IMG/VR virus record: IMGVR_UViG_3300036830_000184
Location: 1-64,000 of that record
DNA: 64,000 nucleotides
Direction: 5' to 3' (one strand)
Source: a virus
Part shown: positions 40,879 to 48,884 of the stretch, piece after piece
Layout of the letters: each line of letters starts with the position of its first letter
How positions within the stretch are numbered: the stretch's first letter is position 1
Notes under the pieces: generated by a model
Seen by the model: the letters and a program-made list of their open reading frames with translations, nothing else
What the model was told of the DNA's origin: nothing
Databases searched by the model: none
Position numbers and translations under genes: made by a program

Positions 40879-41964
40879 ATGGAACTTACGCAAGCGTCCC
40901 GCCAGTGGGCAAGCCGTCCGAATGATGAGCGTTTCGTCTCGCTAGACGACATGCTCTCGCATTTCCGCGCAGTGCGTGGCCAGTCACGTGAAGTCGTCGC
41001 ACCGTCCAAGCGCCTGCAAGTTATCCCGCAGGATGACCATCGCGGTCTCATGCTCACCGGACCCAATGGTCACCCATACGCCCCTACAAACTGGTCATTT
41101 GGCCAACTCGCCGCACTGGCGGAGGCACCCGCAGGATATCTCCGCAAACTGCCGGCGGAACTAGCGGCCGATTGTATCAACGTCGGCTTGCAAGTTCTCC
41201 GCCAACAAGAGGATATCGGCTGTCTGCTCTATCGTGGCGATGGCACACCAGAGCTTCGCGCCGCGACCGGTCCAAAATATGGGCGGATCTGGAATTCGGA
41301 CGTGGTCAGCGGCTTAGTCGACCGTTTCGGCGATGGCATCCATGGTCAGTTCCGCGTGCCGGGCGAATTCGGCAAAGCTGTCACGGTCGACAAGAGCAAC
41401 ACGACCCTTTACGCGTCCGACCGGGATATGTTCGTATTTCTGGCGGACGAAGAGCGACGCATCAGCATACCAAACCGGCGCCATGGCGAGCCCGGAGAAC
41501 TGGCGAGAGGCTTTTTCGTCTGGAACTCCGAAGTAGGGTCATCGACTTTCGGCATCGCGACATTTCTCTTCGACTATGTCTGTATGAACCGGATTGTGTG
41601 GGGAGCAACAGACTTCCAAGAACTCAAGATCCGCCACACCGGAGGCGCACCGGACCGGTTTTTCCGTGAAGTCGCTCCCGCCCTACAGACCTATGCCAAC
41701 TCATCAACAACAGGCGTCCAAGCGGCAATCGAGGATGCCCGCAAGGTTAACCTCGGTGATGACCTAGACGCCTTTCTCGCCACCCGGTTCAACAAGAGCC
41801 AGATCTCCAGCATGAAGGCCGCACACCTGCTAGAAGAGGAGCGGCCAATAGAGACACGCTGGGACGTGGTGGTCGCCGCGACCGCAGTAGCCAGAGGCAT
41901 CGAACACCAAGACGCCCGCGTTGACCTTGAACGCGCAGCCGGCAAACTACTGACCATCGCCTAA
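40879..41964 (+). CDS. DUF932 phage/plasmid protein
   Basis: 361 residues. Start MELTQASRQWASRPNDERFV with AGGAA nine bases upstream is characteristic of the DUF932 (TIGR03299-like) family and is preferred over an ATG 13 codons earlier. Conserved blocks follow: NWSFGQLAALAEAPAGYLRKL, NSEVGSSTFGIATFLF and NRIVWGA. Members are abundant on phages and plasmids; no activity is established. Single gene with its own terminator. Confidence 0.8.
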   Translation: MELTQASRQWASRPNDERFVSLDDMLSHFRAVRGQSREVVAPSKRLQVIPQDDHRGLMLTGPNGHPYAPTNWSFGQLAALAEAPAGYLRKLPAELAADCINVGLQVLRQQEDIGCLLYRGDGTPELRAATGPKYGRIWNSDVVSGLVDRFGDGIHGQFRVPGEFGKAVTVDKSNTTLYASDRDMFVFLADEERRISIPNRRHGEPGELARGFFVWNSEVGSSTFGIATFLFDYVCMNRIVWGATDFQELKIRHTGGAPDRFFREVAPALQTYANSSTTGVQAAIEDARKVNLGDDLDAFLATRFNKSQISSMKAAHLLEEERPIETRWDVVVAATAVARGIEHQDARVDLERAAGKLLTIA

Positions 41965-41985
41965 ACATCCCTCTCCCAACTAACC

Positions 41986-42024
41986 AAGCCCGGATTAGCT
42001 CCCCCAAGAGCGTCCGGGCTTTTT
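41986..42024 (+). terminator. Intrinsic terminator
   Basis: AAGCCCGGA (41986-41994) and TCCGGGCTT (42013-42021) form a nine-pair stem followed by TTTT. The clearest terminator in the window; it ends the DUF932 transcript. Confidence 0.85.
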
Positions 42025-42057
42025 GCTGTCAACCGTTCCGTGATATGCGCCAAGACC

Positions 42058-42531
42058 ATGTCCGACGCCCAACTCATCGTTAATTCCAACCTGCTCCGCC
42101 AACATAAATCCGCCGCGACCGAGGCAGATCCTGACCACGGTCTAACCAACCGACAGTGGAAATTCGTCCAACACTACGTAAGCCTGCCAAATGGCACACA
42201 AGCCGCGATCGATGCAGGCTATTCCGTTAAATCGGCCGCAGAACAAGCATCGCTACTTCTGAGCAATGCTAAGATTAAAAGCGCAATTGATCGGCAATTG
42301 GCTGTAGCGGCCGAACGCTGTGCAGTGACGACCGACTCCGTCCTTCGCGGTCTCGTGCGAGAGTCCACCTATGCAGGTCCGGGTGCCAGCCATGCGGCGA
42401 GGGTTAGAGCGCTGGAACTATTGGGGAAAACCCTGTCAATGTTCACCGACCAGACCGCCATCATTGGCCCAGATGGGCGCCCGGTGGACCGCTTCGCACC
42501 CGTGTTTCTTCAGGTCATCCGCAATGGCTGA
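42058..42531 (+). CDS. terS: Terminase small subunit (Terminase_2-like)
   Basis: 157 residues. LTNRQWKFVQHYVSLPNGTQ followed by AAIDAGYS and AEQASLLLSNAKIKSAI matches the helix-turn-helix N-terminal domain of Terminase_2 small subunits; the C-terminal helices would oligomerise. It binds the packaging site and loads the large subunit. A GTG six codons upstream is a possible alternative start. The large subunit is 4.4 kb downstream, an unusual separation filled by an antisense HNH gene, an array and eight small genes. Confidence 0.8.
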   Translation: MSDAQLIVNSNLLRQHKSAATEADPDHGLTNRQWKFVQHYVSLPNGTQAAIDAGYSVKSAAEQASLLLSNAKIKSAIDRQLAVAAERCAVTTDSVLRGLVRESTYAGPGASHAARVRALELLGKTLSMFTDQTAIIGPDGRPVDRFAPVFLQVIRNG

Positions 42532-42868
42532 TAAATCTATCGGCCTCTCGATCAAATGAAGGTTTGACGATGCACTGCGCCAGTGTTGCCACCACGGACG
42601 CGTGTGTGATGCACCGTCGCCACACATAGCCGCGCTTTCTGCCCCCCCACCCCCCAAGTTTGTCCTGGGCGAGGACTGGGACGGGTCCCCCCCTTCCCAC
42701 ACGACAATCTGAGATTTGGGAGACCGTCCTGTAGCCTCCCTTCCTCACAATTTTTTGAGGTTTGCAGAGGCTGCGCGTTTGCCCGAAAAAAATCTGAGTT
42801 GCTGGGCTGCCGGTTTTTTTTTGCGTTCGGTGTGAGAGATCGTCTCCCAGAAAATTTGGGAGTGAGGA
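42532..42868. other. Gene-free stretch with homopolymer runs and hairpins
   Basis: 337 bases. Contains C-runs (CCCCCCCACCCCCC near 42642, CCCCCCC near 42686), an A-run and T-runs near 42790-42825. AGCCTC/GAGGCT enclosing CCTCA/TGAGG (about 42735-42775) and CTCCCA/TGGGAG (about 42846-42862) form hairpins. It is 3' of both the terminase small subunit and the convergent HNH gene. A packaging-site role is possible but unproved. Confidence 0.35.
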
Positions 42869-43207
42869 TCAGCAGGCTTGTTGGGTTGGTTTGAAGAGTG
42901 CTGCTCGCTGTCGCTCGAACAGATAGGTGGCTTTGACGAGGTGGGTGAGTTCGGCGAGCGAGAAGTCTCGGTATGCTGGGGCTTTGGCGAGGGTATGGAT
43001 GAGTTCGTGGTGAATTCGGCAGATGAGAGCGAGATCGGTTGGGAGTTCGTTCCCGAGGTTGGCGTAGGACAGATGATGCAGATGCAAACCGGACATGGGC
43101 CATCTGGGTCGCCACCCGCAGACCCAGCAGATCGGTGAGATGGCGACGTAGTGGGCTTTTTTTTCTGCCCACGCAGGGCTGTTGAGGTAGGCATGATAGT
43201 CAAACAT
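42869..43207 (-). CDS. HNH endonuclease
   Basis: 112 residues. CWVCG near residue 28, then LHLHHLSYANLGNE and LICRIHHELIH: a treble-clef HNH domain with zinc Cys and the catalytic His. HNH genes beside terminase small subunits are common and some take part in packaging; others are homing nucleases. The antisense orientation favours an inserted element. No partner identified. Confidence 0.85.
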   Translation of the reverse strand: MFDYHAYLNSPAWAEKKAHYVAISPICWVCGWRPRWPMSGLHLHHLSYANLGNELPTDLALICRIHHELIHTLAKAPAYRDFSLAELTHLVKATYLFERQRAALFKPTQQAC

Positions 43208-43667
43208 GGTTTGACCGGCTCGGTGGTTTTGGTCTAGGTGCGGACGGCGGTTCGGGGCACTCTACTTCTGTAGAGGACAGAGTCTGTATCTCGCGTGCGC
43301 GCGTGCGGGGGAGCGTTTCCGCTGGTAAATCGCATAGGGTATCGGGTTTGTTGGGAGTGAGTGGTTGATGGCCCATTGTGTGAGCCACCGACCTTCCAAG
43401 CGGGGCGTTGCCCACGCTTCCCAGCCCAGCCTTGATGAGCGTAGCCTGCCATGAGTGCCGTTCGTCCTCGCGACGGCCGGCGGGTTTGATCCTAAGATTA
43501 GGAACCTCCGGGTCAAGCAGGTGGGCCGATGATCACTTGCGGGAATATCACTCACGTGTGAGAGAGGAGTTCCCTAGACACTCGTCTAGGGCTTGGACGT
43601 TTCCTCCCCGACTTGGGCGTCGGCGCCCTTTGGTTCCGGCGCTCCTTCTTTTTTCTGGGCGTTGGCC
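43208..43667. other. Gene-free stretch with hairpins and some array words
   Basis: 460 bases. Array-type words (GGCGTTGCCC, CAGCCTTGATG, TAGCCTGCCATG) occupy about 43380-43460, C-rich on plus. Perfect hairpins are CTCTAC-TTCT-GTAGAG near 43260, TCCTA-AGAT-TAGGA near 43492, and CCCTAGAC-ACTC-GTCTAGGG at 43572-43591. The last lies about 75 bases before the next plus-strand gene and may be an operator or leader structure. Confidence 0.4.
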
Positions 43668-43982
43668 ATGAACGATATAAATCTAGGCGGGCTGCGGGCA
43701 ATTCAGATACCTGCGAGCGGTGGGCAGCGGACCGAGCGGTGCGACACCTGCTATTGGTCCGAGCGTGTCGGCAATGGGTTGGAGTGCCATGGCGAGCCGC
43801 CGACGTTGAACTTGATTGCGGAGTTAGCGCCGCCGCAGCCTGGGCAGGTGCTGCTTCCTGGGCAGAAGCAGAACCAAATTCTGCGGCCGATTTGTATTTG
43901 GCCGTTGGTTCCGCCGCACGGGTTTTGCCGTCATTGGGAATTGCGGGCTGAGGTGCCGATTGGTCCGGTGCCGGTGGGGTAG
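43668..43982 (+). CDS. Cys-motif phage protein
   Basis: 104 residues. RCDTCYWSER, then LECHGEPP, WPLVPP and FCRHWE reproduce a four-Cys pattern (CxxC...C.GEPP...C.W) of a small family frequent in phages, probably zinc or iron-sulfur binding. No experimental role known to me. The array that follows is C-rich on this strand. Confidence 0.65.
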   Translation: MNDINLGGLRAIQIPASGGQRTERCDTCYWSERVGNGLECHGEPPTLNLIAELAPPQPGQVLLPGQKQNQILRPICIWPLVPPHGFCRHWELRAEVPIGPVPVG

Positions 43983-44784
43983 CTGGCGAGGGGCGCGTCC
44001 TCGCCTAGCCAACCAAGAGCCGCCTGCGTTGCCGTTCCTGGCGAAGAGACACCAAACCAGTCCGTGCCTGCGTTGCAACGCCCGGCCTAGTTCCGCCACC
44101 CCGAGCCAGTCCACGCCTGCCAAGAGATACCTCGCCAGTCGACCCAACCTTAATCGGCCTGCCGAGCGACGCCCTGCCAATCTTACGTTGCCCTACCTGC
44201 CGAGCGGCGCCCCACCCCGCCGGGCCATTTCAACCTTGGTCTGCCTAGCCTGCCGCGCGAGCCGGACCTAGCCGAGAGTATCCGAGCCAACCTTGCCTGC
44301 CGAGCCCTAGTCAACCTAACGCGCCATCGACCCCGAACCTAACCTGCCGGGCCAAGATCCACCCATCACGCCGGGCCATCGTGGCCATCGTGGCCAAACC
44401 TGCCACCGCCGCCACTCCCCGCCACTCTCACGATACGAGTCGGGCCATCCAGGCGAAGCCTGCCCAATCATGCCGCACCGACCCAAATGCGCGATGCTCT
44501 ACGTCGCCACGCCTGCCGGGCCAGGATCTGCGGTGCCAAGCGGGTGTCACCTCACCATTCGACGCGACGCCTGCGGGACCGATCCGCGATCTGATTGGCC
44601 AGAACGATCCGCCCGCTCCCAGCCTGCCTCACCCTGATCGACGCGGCCTCGCGAAACCACCGAAACCGCCAATGCCAAACCTGCCGCGCGGTGGGCTGCG
44701 ACGCCCCTGAAGCGTTGCTGATCCTGCCTTTCCATGACGCCCGCCGTCTCGCGAGGGGAGGCGGTATCGAGTATAAGATGTCTT
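43983..44784 (-). repeat. Non-coding GGCAGGC-type array 5 (G-rich strand is minus)
   Basis: About 800 bases of CCTGCC, GTTGCC, GCCGAGC and CATGCCGC words with no credible gene. Unlike array 4, the G-rich strand is opposite to both flanking genes, but agrees with the HNH gene at 43207. Near the end, GTATAAGATG lies just before the next start and may be a -10 box. Confidence 0.6.
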
Positions 44785-44991
44785 ATGGCGGACCCAAATC
44801 ACAGCCTACTGATCGTTGTTCGAGGCAGCCGCCGCGAGGTGGTCACCCGTCCCGGTCATCTCGACATTAAGACCGCGATGGGATTGGCGGCCCGAGCCGG
44901 CGGCACGCTGCATGTGCTGCGCCACCACCGCACGCTGCCGGAGGCCGGTCAGGTCGAGGTTGTCCGCATCCAGGCGATTGAGACGGTATGA
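44785..44991 (+). CDS. Small unknown protein
   Basis: 68 residues, alpha/beta (SLLIVVRGSRREVVTRPGHL, then QVEVVRIQAIETV). Stop overlaps the next start (ATGA). First of eight small genes before the terminase large subunit. Confidence 0.55.
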   Translation: MADPNHSLLIVVRGSRREVVTRPGHLDIKTAMGLAARAGGTLHVLRHHRTLPEAGQVEVVRIQAIETV

Positions 44992-45233
44992 AGCAGCAGC
45001 CGAAGCCCAAGGTTCGTAAGACCATGGAGGCTTTGGCTGTTCTGGCGGATGCGCGGTTCGCCGGTCATGTGCAGATCCGCAAGGGGCCGGATGGCTGGAA
45101 CGTCTACTTTGCGGCACCGACCGCTTTGCAGAGTGATCGGGGCGACGCTCCGCTTGCGAGCTTCACGGCGGCGGCCAACCGGGCGATGGTCCGGGTGGGG
45201 CACGATCCGGTTGGGTCGGATGGGAAAAAGTAA
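44988..45233 (+). CDS. Small unknown protein
   Basis: 81 residues, basic N-terminus (MKQQPKPKVRKTME) and a mixed domain (VQIRKGPDGWNVYFAAP). Coupled to the previous gene. Confidence 0.55.
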   Translation: MKQQPKPKVRKTMEALAVLADARFAGHVQIRKGPDGWNVYFAAPTALQSDRGDAPLASFTAAANRAMVRVGHDPVGSDGKK

Positions 45234-45326
45234 CCCGGCGATCGGGTTATAGCGTCCGGCTTGGTTTCTCAGTAGTCTGCCCCCAGGCCGGAGCGGTCAA
45301 TTTTCCTTCTGCAAAAGAGGCGACCC

Positions 45327-45605
45327 ATGGAAAATTCTTCGCACGCGCCCGGCCATGAAATCGAGATGGGCAGCGACGGCGTCCGCCAGCGCAAGATGAT
45401 GGCTTCCGGCGATGGCCCGATGAGCGGCGGCAACTTCGGTGTTGGTTCGATCCCCGGCACCCGGACCGCCGGCCGCATGGGCGGGACTTGGTCTAAGACC
45501 AGCGATGGTGAGATGTGCAGCGACAAAGAGCGCTGCCGGCCGATCAAGTCTGGCGGCATGATGATGCACGCGCAGGCACACCCAGACCACGGGTCCATGC
45601 GCTAA
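45327..45605 (+). CDS. Small Gly/Met-rich phage protein
   Basis: 92 residues with AGAGG upstream. GSIPGTRTAGRMGG and SDKERCRPIKSGG occur in a group of small proteins found near phage terminase genes; function unknown. Rich in His and Met at the C-terminus. Confidence 0.6.
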   Translation: MENSSHAPGHEIEMGSDGVRQRKMMASGDGPMSGGNFGVGSIPGTRTAGRMGGTWSKTSDGEMCSDKERCRPIKSGGMMMHAQAHPDHGSMR

Positions 45606-45638
45606 CCGACTCCTTATACTCTATAGAGAGAGGCCCGC
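45606..45638 (+). promoter_or_regulatory. CTATAGAGAGAGG leader
   Basis: The motif CTATAGAGAGAGG (from about 45621) stands before the next gene and serves at least as ribosome-binding site. Nearly the same word occurs at about 55823 and 63140, each before a structural gene. It could also be a phage promoter core. Confidence 0.4.
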
Positions 45639-46064
45639 ATGGCCAAAGACACCGCCAAGGCCGCCGATCCGGCCCCGGAGGCCGCTCCCGTCATGCCAGA
45701 TATCGGCGTGGTGATTAAAAACCAAGACGATGGCACTGCGACGCTTCACGGCATCGAACAGGACGGCTCGCAGCATCAGATCGTCTTGCCGGCGAACCAC
45801 GGCGCGTTGCTGTCCTTCAAGGCCATCCTCAAAGATTGGATGACGCGGCTGGGTGAGCGGGCGATCTCGTGGGACAAGATTGCGCCTGCGGACGCCGCGG
45901 CACCCGGACAGGTGGTCGAACCGGCAAACCCCGAACCGCCCGCGACGCTGACCCCGGCCCCGTTGCCCTCGCCGCCGACCGCCCCGATCGGTGACAGCCC
46001 GCAACCGGGCGATAGCGGCTCCCAGTCTGGACCGGCTGGCCGTGGCGGCAAAGGAGAAGCGTGA
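45639..46064 (+). CDS. Unknown protein with Pro-rich tail
   Basis: 141 residues. A short compact domain (IGVVIKNQDDGTATLHGIEQ to WMTRLGERAI) is followed by a disordered Pro/Ala/Gly tail. Stop overlaps the next start (TGATG). Possibly a virion or assembly protein given its position. Confidence 0.55.
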   Translation: MAKDTAKAADPAPEAAPVMPDIGVVIKNQDDGTATLHGIEQDGSQHQIVLPANHGALLSFKAILKDWMTRLGERAISWDKIAPADAAAPGQVVEPANPEPPATLTPAPLPSPPTAPIGDSPQPGDSGSQSGPAGRGGKGEA

Positions 46065-46297
46065 TGGCGTCTAAGCACCCCGGCGATGACGGCGATTGGT
46101 GCCAGGGCTCGGCCTCGCGGCCGCGGATGACGATCAACGAGCGCATCTGCACCTTGGTGAACGTCGTCGGCCCAGCCACGATCGCGGCGATGCGGGCGGA
46201 AGACGAGTTCCTGGCCTCGGTGCCGAACACCCCACCCGACACCAAGCGCTACACCGACCGGCGGAAGATCCCCGGCCGCGAGCGGATGATGCCGTAG
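46064..46297 (+). CDS. Small unknown protein
   Basis: 77 residues. Helical centre (MTINERICTLVNVVGPATIA) and a basic end. No family recognised. Coupled start. Confidence 0.5.
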   Translation: MASKHPGDDGDWCQGSASRPRMTINERICTLVNVVGPATIAAMRAEDEFLASVPNTPPDTKRYTDRRKIPGRERMMP

Positions 46298-46315
46298 TAT
46301 AAGAGGAGTGGTCTG

Positions 46316-46507
46316 ATGGCTGACCAAGACGATCCGAGCACCTTCGCCTACGTCCCGCCAGGCGCCAGCCAAGCCTTCGGGCAGAAGCCGGTCCGCCGTC
46401 TATCCCCGATGTTCAGCCCGGATATGCGCGCGACCATCCGCGACAAGGCGCTGGAACAGGGCGGCGGCGCGATCGACCCTATGGCCGGCAGCAAGCCAGG
46501 CTCCTGA
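46316..46507 (+). CDS. Small unknown protein
   Basis: 63 residues with AAGAGGAG nine bases upstream; the preceding TATAAG gives a possible -10 box. Pro-rich start and a central helix (FSPDMRATIRDKALEQ). Conserved-looking but unrecognised. Confidence 0.5.
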   Translation: MADQDDPSTFAYVPPGASQAFGQKPVRRLSPMFSPDMRATIRDKALEQGGGAIDPMAGSKPGS

Positions 46508-46510
46508 ATT

Positions 46511-46651
46511 GTGGCCGTGATCACCACCGGAAGCGTTCCGAAGGCTATTGGCGGAGTCGCAATGGCTAAAACGGGCAAAAAGCGGCCAAAAACGGGCAAA
46601 AAGGCTGCTAAGGCTGCAAAAAAGGAAGCTAAACCGGGTTTTCGGACGTAA
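46511..46651 (+). CDS. Lys-rich peptide with capsid-like N-terminus
   Basis: 46 residues from a GTG: the first 13 (VAVITTGSVPKAI) closely match the start of the major capsid protein (MAVITTGSHPKAL). The rest is a Lys/Ala-rich histone-like tail (KKAAKAAKKEAKPG). An in-frame ATG at 46562 has a better ribosome-binding site (GGAG, five bases) and would give only the 29-residue basic tail. A DNA-binding role for the tail is likely by composition. Confidence 0.5.
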   Translation: MAVITTGSVPKAIGGVAMAKTGKKRPKTGKKAAKAAKKEAKPGFRT

Positions 46652-46668
46652 TCGGGGGTCGATAGGCC

Positions 46669-46902
46669 ATGGCACGGCTGACAATGGCGCAAAGAAAGGC
46701 CATTCCGAGTAAAGATTTCGCCCGACCAGGCAAAGGAAAGGGTCCGAGCGGCAAAGGTGCCGGCTCCTATCCGGTGGAAGACAAGAAGCACGCCCGGATC
46801 GCGCTCTCGCTGGTCTCCCAGCACGGCGATGCCGAGGAAAAGGCCGAGGTTCGGGCCAAGGTGCGGTCGAAGTTTCCAGGGATCGGCAAAAAGAAGAAGT
46901 GA
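46669..46902 (+). CDS. Conserved small basic phage protein
   Basis: 77 residues. PSKDFARPGKGKGPSGKGAG and HARIALSLVSQHG then VRSKFPGIGKKKK follow a pattern found in many phages and prophages; its role is unknown. Strongly basic, so DNA binding is plausible. Confidence 0.65.
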   Translation: MARLTMAQRKAIPSKDFARPGKGKGPSGKGAGSYPVEDKKHARIALSLVSQHGDAEEKAEVRAKVRSKFPGIGKKKK

Positions 46903-46977
46903 GACCCCGCCGTTCGCCTCCCGGCGGTCGGCCCAGCCATGATAGCAACCCTCGGTATTTGCGTGTAGGGCTGACAC

Positions 46978-48465
46978 ATGGCGATGGTCTACAGTTGCAG
47001 CGGAATGCCGACAATCGAGGCGTTCTTTAACAGCGACGCATTTTTTCGCGGGTTGATGGGTCCGTTTGGCTCGGGCAAGTCGTCGGCCTGCTGCGTGGAG
47101 ATCGGTCAGCGCGGTATCCAGCAGAAGCAATTAGTCGATGGCGTTCGCCGGACGCGATGGGCGGTGATCAGAAACACCTATCAGCAGTTGTCCGACACCA
47201 CGATCAGGACATTCCTTCAGTGGTTCCCGCCCTACCAGTTCGGCGATTGGACGCCTTCCAAGCACCTCTACACCATCCGAGCGCTCCGGGCTGAGGGAGA
47301 CACGTGCGGCGCGGAAATCGAGGTGCTATTTCGCGCGCTCGATCGGCCGGACCAGTTGGGCAACCTGTTGTCGCTGGACCTGACCGGCGCTTGGGTGAAC
47401 GAGGGGCGCGAGATCGAGTGGACCATCTTCCAGGCGCTTGAAGGCCGTGTTGGCCGCTATCCCCGCCAGCAAGATGGCGGTCCTACATGGTCAGGAATTT
47501 TTACCGACACCAACGCGCCCGATGTGGACTCGGAATGGTTTAAGTTTTTCGAGGAGACCGATCACTCCGAGCGCGTGGCGCTTTTGGCCGAGGTGATCCC
47601 CGGCATGACGGTCGAAAACTACCGCCAGTTGTTCAAGCAGCCATCCGGCCGCTCGCCGCAGGCCGAGAACCTATCGAACCTGCCGCTTGGCTACTATCAG
47701 CGGCTGGCGATCGGGAAGGACCCAGAATGGGTCAAGGTTTATATCGATGGTGAATATGGCTTCGTCATCGAAGGTAAGCCGGTCTGGCCGGGCTACAACG
47801 ACACCATCCATTGCCCCGCCGACAAGAAGATGTGGCCCCGGCCGATCGAGGGCTTACCGATCCTTCGCGGCTGGGACTTTGGGCTGACCCCGGCGGTTAC
47901 CTTCAGCCAGATCACCCCGCGTGGCCAATGGGCGATCTTTGACGAGATGGCGGCGACCTCGATGGGCGCGGACCGCTTTTCAGATGAGGTGCTGGATCAC
48001 TCGGCCCGGCAGTATCCGCGGTTCGAGTTCGAGGATGTCGGCGATCCGGCCGGCGCGCAGCGGGCACAGAGCGACGAGAAGACCTGCTTTCAGATCCTGC
48101 ACGCCAAGGGGATCGGTATCGAGCCCGCGTTGCAGACTTTGGAGATCCGTATCGAGAGCGTGGCGCGACCGCTGCGCACCTTGGTGGACGGAGGCTACCC
48201 GCAATTCACCCTGCACCCTCGCTGCAAGATGCTGCGCCGGGCGATGATGGGTGGCTATCACTTCCGGCGGATGCGGATCTCCGGCGAGCGCTATAGCGAA
48301 AATCCCGAGAAGAACCACTATTCCCATATCGCCGATGCGCTCGGCTACTCGGGCACCCGGCTGTTCGGGTCAGGGCTGCGCACAGCGGTTGCCCCGCGCC
48401 GTGGTCGCTATGATGATGACGACGCTATCATGGACAGAAGCCGGAGCCGGGTGACCGGATACTGA
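46978..48465 (+). CDS. terL: Terminase large subunit
   Basis: 495 residues. ATPase domain: Walker A GPFGSGKS (residues 28-35), an NLLSLDLTGAWVNEGREI segment with the Walker B acidic residues. Nuclease domain: GWDFGLTPAV near residue 300 provides the first metal-binding Asp of the RNase H-like fold, with further acidic residues in EDVGDPAG and near the C-terminal HIADALGY. It cuts concatemers and pumps DNA through the portal. Length is usual for the family. Confidence 0.95.
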   Translation: MAMVYSCSGMPTIEAFFNSDAFFRGLMGPFGSGKSSACCVEIGQRGIQQKQLVDGVRRTRWAVIRNTYQQLSDTTIRTFLQWFPPYQFGDWTPSKHLYTIRALRAEGDTCGAEIEVLFRALDRPDQLGNLLSLDLTGAWVNEGREIEWTIFQALEGRVGRYPRQQDGGPTWSGIFTDTNAPDVDSEWFKFFEETDHSERVALLAEVIPGMTVENYRQLFKQPSGRSPQAENLSNLPLGYYQRLAIGKDPEWVKVYIDGEYGFVIEGKPVWPGYNDTIHCPADKKMWPRPIEGLPILRGWDFGLTPAVTFSQITPRGQWAIFDEMAATSMGADRFSDEVLDHSARQYPRFEFEDVGDPAGAQRAQSDEKTCFQILHAKGIGIEPALQTLEIRIESVARPLRTLVDGGYPQFTLHPRCKMLRRAMMGGYHFRRMRISGERYSENPEKNHYSHIADALGYSGTRLFGSGLRTAVAPRRGRYDDDDAIMDRSRSRVTGY

Positions 48466-48475
48466 GGGTGAGCCC

Positions 48476-48853
48476 ATGGGGGTCGATCAACGCGCACTGA
48501 ACAACGTCTATGCCGGAGCGATTTTCACCAGTTCCCGAGAGGCAGATCTGGACGCGTTCGACATGCTGCCGCCCGCCCTGCGTTGGGTGGTGAACGAGAA
48601 CGCGACCAAACTGGCGGCCTATACCGTGCTCCGGCACGCGCACAATCTGGTCGCCGCGGGCATACCGCCGGCCAACGCGATCTCGGCGACGATCCGAGAA
48701 ATCCTAAAATTGGAAGCCGGCGAGATCAGCGTCTTTGCGGGTCGCTATAAGGGCCAGTTCGGCCAAGAGCTTCCCCATGCTGCGGCGCGGGCCTCGGTGC
48801 AGCGCTATGGCGCTTCGCGGCGCGGGGGGAGTAGGTTGCCGCGCAGGTCGTAG
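48476..48853 (+). CDS. Small helical phage protein between terminase and portal
   Basis: 125 residues with GAGGGTG upstream. DAFDMLPPALRWVVNENATKL and a helical C-terminus resemble a small family encoded next to terminase genes, function unknown. The C-terminal 20 residues are Arg/Ser-rich. Confidence 0.6.
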   Translation: MGVDQRALNNVYAGAIFTSSREADLDAFDMLPPALRWVVNENATKLAAYTVLRHAHNLVAAGIPPANAISATIREILKLEAGEISVFAGRYKGQFGQELPHAAARASVQRYGASRRGGSRLPRRS

Positions 48854-48884
48854 TGGCCACGGTTTTTCCTCAAAGGGAAGTGGC

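Noticed and set aside
42552-43172. 206-residue antisense frame after terS
   Set aside because: Spans homopolymer runs and another frame of the HNH gene; composition is Ser/Pro/Arg-rich noise.
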